The notes under the pieces were generated by a model. That model saw nothing but the letters and a program-made list of their open reading frames with translations, searched no databases and had not been told where the DNA came from. From Bos javanicus (taxonomy: Eukaryota; Chordata; Mammalia; Artiodactyla; Bovidae): DNA of 64,000 nucleotides. The stretch is taken from assembly GCF_032452875.1 (NCBI RefSeq), contig NW_026893631.1, positions 682,001-746,000 on the forward strand, read 5' to 3'. Positions 13,715 to 23,413 of this stretch are shown piece after piece. The translations under genes and the position numbers were made by a program. The stretch's first letter is position 1. Each line of letters opens with the position of its first letter.

Positions 13715-14360
13715 ATGATCAGTGTGTGACACCAAACATGATCAGCAGATGATCAGTCACATGATCAATGCATGATAAGCCAGGTGATCAGTGCATGATC
13801 AATTATGTGATCAGTGCATGATCAGTCATGTGACCAGTACATGGTAGCTGCGTGATCATCGCATGATCAGCCACGTGAGCAGTGCATGATAGCCACGTGA
13901 TCAGTGCATGATCAGTCACGTGACCAGTACATGATCAGTCACGTGTTCAGTACATGATCAGCCACGTGATCAGTGCATGATCAATTATGTGATCAGTGCA
14001 TGATCACTCACCGGACCAGTACATGGTAGCTACGTGATCATTGCATGATCAGCCACGTGATCAGTGCATGATCAATTACGTGATCAGTGCATGATCACTC
14101 ACGGGACCAGTACATGGTAGCTACGTGATCACTGCATGATCAGCCACGTGATCAGTGCATGCTCAGCCACGTGATCAGTGCATGATCAGTTACGTGAGCA
14201 GTGCATGATCAGCCACGTGATCAGTGCATGGTCAGACACGTGATCAGTGTATGATCAGCCACGTGATCAGTGCATGATATCCAAGTGATCAGTGCATGAT
14301 CAATCACGTGATCAGTGTATGATCAGCCACGTGAACAGTGCATGCTCAGTCACGTGATCA

Positions 14361-14604
14361 GGGCCTGCTGAGCTGCGTGATTACTGTCTGCTCATCTGCT
14401 TGACAATTGGCAGCTGAGCTGCATGATTCCTGCCTGTCATCTGCTTGACAATTGCCAGCTGTGCTGCGTAATTCCTGCCTGCTCAGCTGCTTGATTATTG
14501 CCAGCTGAGCAGCATGATTCCTCACAGCTGAGTTCCATGATTATTGCCTGCTGACTGTTTGATTCGTGCCTACTCAGCTCTTTGTTTATTGCCTCCAGAG
14601 GCAC
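14361..14604 (+). repeat. Island 11, type A
   Basis: This is a 244-bp A island. Its landmark is 131 bp upstream at 14230. It uses GCTGCGTAATT, the form that dominates to the right, instead of the older GCTGTGTAATT. It closes the last B-A doublet (886 bp) and marks the left edge of the homogenised array. Confidence 0.93.
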
Positions 14605-15961
14605 ATGATCAGTGTATGAGAGCAAACATGATCAGCGCATGATCAGTCACATGATCAGCGCCATTAAGTCACGTGATCACTACATGATAGTCATGTGATC
14701 AGTCCATGCTCAGTCACGGTATCAGTGCATGATCAGCCACGTGATCAGTGCATGATAGCCACGTGATCAGTGCATGATCAGCCACGTGATCAGTGCATGA
14801 TCAGCCACGTGATCAGTGCATGATAGCTACGTGATCAGTGCATGATCAGTCACGTGATCAGTGCATGATCAGGCACGTGATCAGTGCATGATCAGCCACG
14901 TGATCAGTGCATGATAGCCACGTGATCAGTGCATGATCAGTCACGTGATCAGTGCATGATCAGTCACGTGACCAGTACATGGTAGCTACGTGATCATTGC
15001 ATGATCAGCCACGTGATCAGTGCATGATAGCCACGTGATCAGTGCATGATCAGCCACGTGATCAGTGCATGATCAGCCACGTGATCAGTGCATGATAGCC
15101 ACGTGATCAGTGCATGATCAGTCACGTGATCAGTGCATGATCAGTCACGTGATCAGTGCATGATCAGCCACGTGATCAGTGCATGATCAGCCACGTGATC
15201 AGTGCATGATCAATTACGTGATCAGTGCATGATCAGTCACGTGATCAGTACATGATAGCTACGTGATCAGTGCATGATCAGCCACGTGATCAGTGCATGA
15301 TAGCCACGTGATCAGTGCATGATCAGCCACGTGAGCCGTGCATAATCAGTCACGTGATCAGTGCATGATCAGCCACGTGATCAGTGCATGATCAGTTACG
15401 TGATCAGTGCATGATCAGTCACGTGATCAGTGCATGATAGCCACGTGATCAGTGCATGATCAGCCACGTGATCAGTGCATGATAGCCACGTGATCAGTGC
15501 ATGATCAGTCACGTGATCAGTGCATGATCAGCCACGTGATCAGTGCATGATCAGCCACGTGATCAGTGCATGATCAGCCACGTGATCAGTGCATGATCAG
15601 CCACGTGATCAGTGCATGATCAGTCACGTGATCAGTGCATGATAGCCACGTGATCAGTGCATGATCAGCCACGTGATCAGTGCATGATAGCCACGTGATC
15701 AGTGCATGATCATCACGTGATCAGTGCATGATCAGTCACGTGATCAGTGCATGATCAGTCACGTGATCAGTGCATGATCAGCCACGTGATCAGTGCATGA
15801 TCAGTCACGTGATCAGTACATGATAGCTACGTGATCAGTGCATGATCAGCCACGTGATCAGTGCATGATAGCCACGTGATCAGTGCATGATAGCCACGTG
15901 ATCAGTGCATGATCAGTCACGTGATCAGTGCATGATCAGCCACGTGATCAGTGCATGATCA

Positions 15962-16291
15962 GTCATGTAGTCAATGCATGATAGCCCGTGATCAGTGCAT
16001 GATCAGTCCCGTGATCAGTGCATGATCAGCCACGTGATCAGTGCATGATAGCCACGTGATCAGTGCATGATCAGTCACGTGATCAGTGCATGATCAGCCA
16101 CGTGATCAGTGCATGATCAGCCACGTGATCAGTGCATGATCAGCCACGTGATCAGTGCATGATCAGTCACGTGATCAGTGCATGATCAGCCACGTGATCA
16201 GTGCATGATAGCCACGTGATCAGTGCATGATCATTCACGTGATCAGTGTGTGATCAGCCACGTGAACAGTGCATGCTCAGTCACGTGTTCA
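15962..16291 (+). repeat. B-context leader block (representative)
   Basis: This block begins with GTCATGTAGTCAATGC and GATAGCCCGTG (GATAGCGCCGTAATC in the left zone), then AGTCCCGTGATC, and ends with GATCATTCACG, GTGTGTGATC and CATGCTCAG. Its first marker occurs near 3237, 8637, 11812, 13190, 15962, 20909, 25850, 30795, 35739, 40659, 44961, 47473, 51743, 54163, 56385, 58894 and 61759. It precedes B, mosaic and A1 islands, with 11812 as an orphan. The distance to the island varies by whole units (192-330 bp). Confidence 0.88.
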
Positions 16292-16535
16292 GGGCCTGCT
16301 GAGCTGCGTGATTACTGTCTGCTCATCTGCTTGACAATTGGCAGCTGAGCTGCATGATTCCTGCCTGTCATCTGCTTGACAATTGCCAGCTGTGCTGTGT
16401 AATTCCTGCCTGCTCAGCTGCTTGATTATTGCCAGCTGAGCAGCATGATTCCTCACAGCTGAGTTCCATGATTATTGCCTGCTGACTGTTTGATTCGTGC
16501 CTACTCAGCTCTTTGTTTATTGCCTCCAGAGGCAC
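16292..16535 (+). repeat. Island 12, type A1; reference island
   Basis: This 244-bp island shows the design clearly. It has GGGCCT at 16292-16297, then five subrepeats at 16298-16343, 16344-16388, 16389-16434, 16435-16480 and 16481-16525, each starting GCTG and ending TTGCC plus one or no base. The end segment CCAGAGGCAC is at 16526-16535. Each subrepeat splits into two halves of about 23 bp. The body and tail are type A, but the upstream landmark (GTCATGT, 330 bp away) is the B one. Confidence 0.95.
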
Positions 16536-16655
16536 ATGATCAGTGTATGATAGCAAACATGATCAGCGCATGATCAGTCACATGATCAGCGCCATTAAGT
16601 CACGTGATCACTACATGATAGTCATGTGATCAGTCCATGCTCAGTCACGGTATCA
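16536..16655 (+). repeat. A-island tail block (representative)
   Basis: About 120 bp directly after each A island has a fixed set of variant units: GTATGATAGCAAACATG, CAGCGCATGATC, CAGCGCCATTAAGTCACG, GATCACTACATGATAGTC, GATCAGTCCATGCTC and CACGGTATCAG. It is more conserved than ordinary inter-island sequence and moves with the island. B islands instead have GACACCAAAC, CAGCACATG and GATAAGCCAGG. Confidence 0.88.
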
Positions 16656-18046
16656 GTGCATGATCAGCCACGTGATCAGTGCATGATCAGCCACGTGATC
16701 AGTGCATGATAGCCACGTGATCAGTGCATGATCAGCCACGTGATCAGTGCATGATAGCACGTGATCAGTGCATGATCAGTCACGTGATCAGTGCATGATC
16801 AGGCACGTGATCAGTGCATGATCAGCCACGTGATCAGTGCATGATAGCCACGTGATCAGTGCATGATCAGTCACCTGATCAGTGCATGATCAGTCACGTG
16901 ACCAGTACATGGTAGCTACATGATCATTGCATGATCAGCCACGTGATAGTGCATGATAGCCACGTGATCAGTGCATGATCAGTCACGTGATCAGTGCATG
17001 ATCAGTCATGTGATCAGTGCATGATCAGGCACGTGATCAGTGCATGATCAGCCACGTGATCAGTGCATGATAGCCACGTGATCAGTGCATGATCAGTCAC
17101 GTGATCAGTGCATGATCAGTCACGTGATCAGTGCATGATCAGCCACGTGATCAGTGCATGATCAATTACGTGATCAGTGCATGATCAGTCACGTGATCAG
17201 TGCATGATAGCTGCGTGATCAGTGCATGATCAGCCACGTGATCAGTGCATGATAGCCACGTGATCAGTGCATGATCAGTCACGTGATCAGTGCATGATCA
17301 GTCACGTGATCAGTGCATGATCAGCCACGTGATCAGTGCATGATCAGTCACGTGACCAGTACATGGTAGCTACGTGATCATTGCATGATCAGCCACGTGA
17401 TCAGTGCATGATAGCCACGTGATCAGTGCATGATCAGTCACGTGATCAGTGCATGATCAGTCACGTGATCAGTGCATGATCAGCCACGTGATCAGTGCAT
17501 GATCAGTCACGTGATCAGTGCATGATAGCCACGTGATCAGTGCATGATCAGCCACGTGATCAGTGCATGATAGCCACGTGATCAGTGCATGATCAGTCAC
17601 GTGATCAGTGCATGATCAGCCACGTGATCAGTGCATGATGCCACGTGATCAGTGCATGATCAGTCACGTGACAGTGCATGATCAGCCACGTGATCAGTGC
17701 ATGATCAGCCACGTGATCAGTGCATGATAGCCACGTGATCAGTGCATGATCAGTCACGTGATCAGTGCATGATCAGCCACGTGATCAGTGCATGATCAGT
17801 CACGTGATCAGTGCATGATCAGCCACGTGATCAGTGCATGATAGCCACGTGATCAGTGCATGATCAGTCACGTGATCAGTGCATGATCAGTCACGTGATC
17901 AGTGCATGATCAGCCACGTGATCAGTGCATGATCAGCCACGTGATCAGTGCATGATCAGTCACGTGATCAGTGCATGATCAGCCACGTGATCAGTGCATG
18001 ATCAGCCACGTGATCAGTGCATGATCAGCCACGTGATCAGTGCATG

Positions 18047-18222
18047 ATCAGTTACGTGAGCAGTGTATGATCAGCCACGTGATCAGTGCATGGTCAGACA
18101 CGTGAACAGTGTATGATCAGCCACGTGATCAGTGCATGATATCCAAGTGATCAGTGCATGATCAATCACGTGATCAGTGTATGATCAGCCACGTGAACAG
18201 TGCATGCTCAGTCACGTGATCA
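18047..18222 (+). repeat. A-context leader block upstream of A islands (representative)
   Basis: This is a fixed series of variant units: GTTACGTGAGCAG, GGTCAGACACGTGAACAG, GATATCCAAGTG, GATCAATCACG, CACGTGAACAGTGCATGCTC, then the island. GGTCAGACACG (or its mutated form at 6679) lies at 807, 4251, 6679, 9539, 14230, 18092, 23039, 27981, 32923, 37867, 48604, 50012, 55019 and 60025. In every case it is 130-131 bp before an A island. The constant distance shows that leader and island are inherited as one block. Confidence 0.9.
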
Positions 18223-18466
18223 GGGCCTGCTGAGCTGCGTGATTACTGTCTGCTCATCTGCTTGACAATTGCCAGCTGAGCTGCACGATTCCTGCCTGTC
18301 ATCTGCTTGACAATTGCCAGCTGTGCTGCGTAATTCCTGCCTGCTCAGCTGCTTGATTATTGCCAGCTGAGCAGCATGATTCCTCACAGCTGAGTTCCAT
18401 GATTATTGCCTGCTGACTGTTTGATTCGTGCCTACTCAGCTCTTTGTTTATTGCCTCCAGAGGCAC
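18223..18466 (+). repeat. Island 13, type A2
   Basis: This is a 244-bp A island in A context, with GGTCAGACACGTG 131 bp upstream at 18092. Subrepeat 2 has GCACGATT rather than GCATGATT. Confidence 0.93.
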
Positions 18467-21236
18467 ATGATCAGTGTATGATAGCAAACATGATCAGCGC
18501 ATGATCAGTCACATGATCAGCGCCATTAAGTCACGTGATCACTACATGATAGTCATGTGATCAGTCCATGCTCAGTCACGGTATCAGTGCATGATCAGCC
18601 ACGTGATCAGTGCATGATCAGCCACGTGATCAGTGCATGATCAGCCACGTGATCAGTGCATGATCAGTCACGTGATCAGTGCATGATAGCACGTGATCAG
18701 TGCATGATCAGTCACGTGATCAGTGCATGATCAGCCACGTGATCAGTGCATGATCAGCCACGTGATCAGTGCATGATAGCCACGTGATCAGTGCATGATA
18801 GCCACGTGATCAGTGCATGATCAGCCACGTGATCAGTGCATGATAGCCACGTGATCAGTGCATGATCAGCCACGTGATCAGTGCATGATCAGCCACGTGA
18901 TCAGTGCATGATAGCCACGTGATCAGTGCATGATCAGTCACGTGATCAGTGCATGATCAGCCACGTGATCAGTGCATGATCAGCCACGTGATCAGTGCAT
19001 GATAGCCACGTGATCAGTGCATGATCAGTCACGTGATCAGTGCATGATCAGTCACGTGATCAGTGCATGATAGCTACGTGATCAGTGCATGATCAGCCAC
19101 GTGATCAGTGCATGATAGCCACGTGATCAGTGCATGATCAGTCACGTGATCAGTGCATGATCAGTCACGTGATCAGTGCATGATCAGCCACGTGATCAGT
19201 GCATGATCAGCCACGTGATCAGTGCATGATAGCCACGTGATCAGTGCATGATCAGTCACGTGATCAGTGCATGATCAGCCACGTGATCAGTGCATGATAG
19301 CCACGTGATCAGTGCATGATCAGTCACGTGATCAGTGCATGATCAGTCACGTGATCAGTGCATGATCAGCCACGTGATCAGTGCATGATCAGTCACGTGA
19401 TCAGTGCATGATCAGCCACGTGATCAGTGCATGATCAGTCACGTGATCAGTGCATGGTAGCTACGTGATCAGTGCATGATCAGCCACGTGATCAGTGCAT
19501 GATAGCCACGTGATCAGTGCATGATCAGTCACGTGATCAGTGCATGATCAGTCACGTGATCAGTGCATGATCAGTTACGTGATCAGTGCATGATCAGTCA
19601 CGTACCAGTATATGGTAGCTACGTGATCATTGCATGATCAGCCACGTGAGCAGTGCATGATAGCCACGTGATCAGTGCATGATCAGTTACGTGATCAGTG
19701 TATGATCAGCCACGTGATCAGTGCATGAGTGCCACGTGATCAGTGCATGATCAGTCACGTGACAGGTGTGTGATCAGCCACGTGATCAGTGCATGATCAG
19801 CCACGTGATCAGTGCATGATAGCCACGTGATCAGTGCATGATCAGTTACGTGATCAGTGCATGATCAGCCACGTGATCAGTGCATGATCAGACACGTGAT
19901 CAGTGCATGATCAGCCACGTGATCAGTGCATGATATCCACGTGATCAGTGCATGATCAGTCACGTGATCAGTGTGTGATCAGCCACGTGATCAGTGCATG
20001 ATCAGTCACGTGATCAGTGCATGATCATTACGTGATCAGTGCATGATCAGCCACGTGATCAGTGCATGATAGCCACGTGATCAGTGCATGATCAGTCACG
20101 TGATCAGTGCATGATCAGTCACTGATCAGTGCATGATCATTTACGTGATCAGTGCATGATCAGTCACGTGATCAGTGCATGGTAGCTACGTGATCAGTGC
20201 ATGATCAGCACGTGATCAGTGCATGATAGCCACGTGATCAGTGCATGATCAGTCACGTGATCAGTGCATGATCAGCCACGTGATCAGTGCATGAGTGCCA
20301 CGTGATCAGTGCATGATCAGTCACGTGACAGTGTGTGATCATCCACGTGATCAGTGCATGATCAGCCACGTGATCAGTGCATGATAGCCACGTGATCAGT
20401 GCATGATCAGTCACGTGATCAGTGCATGATCAGCCACGTGATCAGTGCATGATCAGTCACGTGATCAGTGCATGATCAGCCACGTGATCAGTGCATGATA
20501 GCCACGTGATCAGTGCATGATCAGTCACGTGATCAGTGCATGATCAGTCACGTGATCAGTGCATGATCAGCCACGTGATCAGTGCATGATCAGTCACGTG
20601 ATCAGTGCATGGTAGCTACGTGATCAGTGCATGATCAGCCACGTGATCAGTGCATGATAGCCACGTGATCAGTGCATGATCAGCCACGTGATCAGTGCAT
20701 GATCAGTCACGTGATCAGTATGATCAGCCACGTGATCAGTGCATGATAGCCACGTGATCAGTGCATGATCAGCCACGTGATCAGTGCATGATAGCCACGT
20801 GATCAGTGCATGATCAGCCACGTGATCAGTGCATGATCAGTCACGTGATCAGTGCATGATCAGTCACGTGATCAGTGCATGATCAGCCACGTGATCAGTG
20901 CATGATCAGTCATGTATCAGTGCATGATAGCCCGTGATCAGTGCATGATCAGTCCCGTGATCAGTGCATGATCAGCCACGTGATCAGTGCATGATAGCCA
21001 CGTGATCAGTGCATGATCAGTCACGTGATCAGTGCATGATCAGCCACGTGATCAGTGCATGATAGCCACGTGATCAGTGCATGATCAGCCACGTGATCAG
21101 TGCATGATCAGTCACGTGATCAGTGCATGATCAGCCACGTGATCAGTGCATGATAGCCACGTGATCAGTGCATGATCAGTCACGTGATCAGTGTGTGATC
21201 AGCCACGTGAACAGTGCATGCTCAGTCACGTGTTCA

Positions 21237-21480
21237 GGGCCTGCTGAGCTGCGTGATTACTGTCTGCTCATCTGCTTGACAATTGGCAGCTGAGCTGCAT
21301 GATTCCTGCCTGTCATCTGCTTGACAATTGCCAGCTGTGCTGCGTAATTCCTGCCTGCTCAGCTGCTTGATTATTGCCAGCTGAGCAGCATGATTCCTCA
21401 CAGCTGAGTTCCATGATTATTGCCTGCTGACTGTTTGATTCGTGCCTACTCAGCTCTTTGTTAATTGCCTCCAGAGGCAC
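21237..21480 (+). repeat. Island 14, type A1
   Basis: This is a 244-bp A body in B context, with GTCATGT 328 bp upstream. It shares GTGTTCAGGG and TTGGCAGC at its left edge with island 12. TTAATT replaces TTTATT near the right end. Confidence 0.93.
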
Positions 21481-23169
21481 ATGATCAGTGTATGATAGCA
21501 AACATGATCAGCGCATGATCAGTCACATGATCAGCGCCATTAAGTCACGTGATCACTACATGATAGTCATGTGATCAGTCCATGCTCAGTCACGGTATCA
21601 GTGCATGATCAGCCACGTGATCAGTGCATGATCAGCCACGTGATCAGTGCATGATAGCCACGTGATCAGTGCATGATCAGCCACGTGATCAGTGCATGAT
21701 TGCACGTGATCAGTGCATGATCAGTCACGTGATCAGTGCATGATCAGGCACGTGATCAGTGCATGATCAGCCACGTGATCAGTGCATGATAGCCACGTGA
21801 TCAGTGCATGATCAGTCACGTGATGGGTGCATGATCAGTCACGTGACCAGTACATGGTAGCTACATGATCATTGCATGATCAGCCACGTGAGTAGTGCAT
21901 GATAGCCACGTGATCAGTGCATGATCAGTCACGTGATCAGTGCATGATCAGTCATGTGATCAGTGCATGATCAGGCACGTGATCAGTGCATGATCAGCCA
22001 CGTGATCAGTGCATGATAGCCACGTGATCAGTGCATGATCAGTCACGTGATCAGTGCATGATCAGTCACGTGATCAGTGCATGATCAGCCACGTGATCAG
22101 TGCATGATCAATTACGTGATCAGTGCATGATCAGTCACGTGATCAGTGCATGGTAGCTGCGTGATCAGTGCATGATCAGCCACGTGATCAGTGCATGATA
22201 GCCACGTGATCAGTGCATGATCAGTCACGTGATCAGTGCATGATCAGTCACGTGATCAGTGCATGATCAGCCACGTGATCAGTGCATGATCAGTCACGTG
22301 ACCAGTACATGGTAGCTACGTGATCATTGCATGATCAGCCACGTGATCAGTGCATGATAGCCACGTGATCAGTGCATGATCAGTCACGTGATCAGTGCAT
22401 GATCAGTCACGTGATCAGTGCATGATCAGCCACGTGATCAGTGCATGATCAGTCACGTGATCAGTGCATGGTAGCCACGTGATCATTGCATGATCAGCCA
22501 CGTGATCAGTGCATGATAGCCACGTGATCAGTGCATGATCAGTCACGTGATCAGTGCATGATCAGCCACGTGATCAGTGCATGAGTGCCACGTGATCAGT
22601 GCATGATCAGTCACGTGATCAGTGCATGATCAGCCACGTGATCAGTGCATGATCAGCCACGTGATCAGTGCATGATAGCCACGTGATCAGTGCATGATCA
22701 GTCACGTGATCAGTGCATGATCAGCCACGTGATCAGTGCATGATCAGTCACGTGATCAGTGCATGATCAGCCACGTGATCAGTGCATGATAGCCACGTGA
22801 TCAGTGCATGATCAGTCACGTGATCAGTGCATGATCAGTCACGTGATCAGTGCATGATCAGCCACGTGATCAGTGCATGATCAGTTACGTGATCAGTGCA
22901 TGATCAGTCACGTGATCAGTGCATGATAGCCACGTGATCAGTGCATGATCAGCCACGTGATCAGTGCATGATCAGCCACGTGATCAGTGCATGATCAGTT
23001 ACGTGAGCAGTGTATGATCAGCCACGTGATCAGTGCATGGTCAGACACGTGAACAGTGTATGATCAGCCACGTGATCAGTGCATGATATCCAAGTGATCA
23101 GTGCATGATCAATCACGTGATCAGTGTATGATCAGCCACGTGAACAGTGCATGCTCAGTCACGTGATCA

Positions 23170-23413
23170 GGGCCTGCTGAGCTGCGTGATTACTGTCTGC
23201 TCATCTGCTTGACAATTGCCAGCTGAGCTGCATGATTCCTGCCTGTCATCTGCTTGACAATTGCCAGCTGTGCTGCGTAATTCCTGCCTGCTCAGCTGCT
23301 TGATTATTGCCAGCTGAGCAGCATGATTCCTCACAGCTGAGTTCCATGATTATTGCCTGCTGACTGTTTGATTCGTGCCTACTCAGCTCTTTGTTTATTG
23401 CCTCCAGAGGCAC
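23170..23413 (+). repeat. Island 15, type A2
   Basis: This is a 244-bp A island in A context, landmark 131 bp upstream at 23039. TTGCCAGC rather than TTGGCAGC ends subrepeat 1. Confidence 0.93.

Larger units (their letters stand above)
1..14180 (+). repeat. Diverged left zone of the array
   Basis: Most units here carry one or more substitutions, for example CATGTG or CACATG for CACGTG, AATTACGTG, GTACATGG, TGAATGAT and GTGTATG. Ten islands (starts 143, 938, 3541, 4382, 4814, 6083, 6810, 8919, 9669, 13475) sit at irregular distances of 0.43-3.8 kb. Four B-A doublets (143/938, 3541/4382, 6083/6810, 8919/9669) lie wholly inside; a fifth starts at 13475 and ends at the island at 14361. Compared with the zone to the right, this part has not been recently homogenised. 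It looks like an older flank of the array. Between islands it holds only degenerate 23-bp units. Confidence 0.9.
14361..16291 (+). repeat. Junction block between diverged and homogeneous zones
   Basis: This block begins with an A island and is followed by nearly perfect 23-bp units, ending at the next island 1,931 bp on. It is preceded by the A-type landmark (GGTCAGACACGTG at 14230) but reaches a B-context island at 16292. The same A2-to-A1 order at about 1.93 kb recurs at 50143-52069 and 60156-62087, whereas inside the five-copy higher-order repeat that interval is 3.01 kb. It therefore looks like a shortened form of the higher-order repeat at the edge of the homogenised region. Confidence 0.75.
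16292..21236 (+). repeat. 4.94-kb higher-order repeat, copy 1
   Basis: The copy is 4,945 bp. It contains island A1 at its start, island A2 1,931 bp later, then 3,014 bp of 23-bp units to the next A1. Shared private markers include GTCACTGATCAG near 20117 (CACGTG damaged by a 2-bp loss), GTGATCAGTATGATC at 20711 (shortened 11-mer), GATCAGACACG at 19886 and GTCATGT at 20909. These recur in the later copies at steps of about 4.94 kb. Confidence 0.93.

Noticed and set aside
16373..16410. Bacterial promoter-like TTGACA with TAATTC about 18 bp downstream in the islands
   Set aside because: It is part of the 46-bp subrepeat, repeated in every island, with no gene downstream. The window has no bacterial character.
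16488..16510. CENP-B box in the TTTGATTCGTGCC segment
   Set aside because: Only TTCG matches. The required A and CGGG positions downstream are absent on both strands.
16292..16535. Island as a transposable element insertion
   Set aside because: No terminal inverted repeats, target-site duplications, poly-A tail or coding domain. The internal 46-bp (2 x 23) structure fits origin from the array itself.
18299..18487. 62-residue minus-strand reading frame present in most A islands (also 14437, 16368, 21313, 23246, 26255, 33130 and others; 80 residues at 31143)
   Set aside because: It starts at TTG, not ATG, lies wholly in satellite sequence, and shows internal 15-16 residue periodicity from the 46-bp subrepeats. 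It vanishes or lengthens with 1-2 bp indels (islands 17 and 18). Its conservation is explained by array homogenisation, not by selection on protein.
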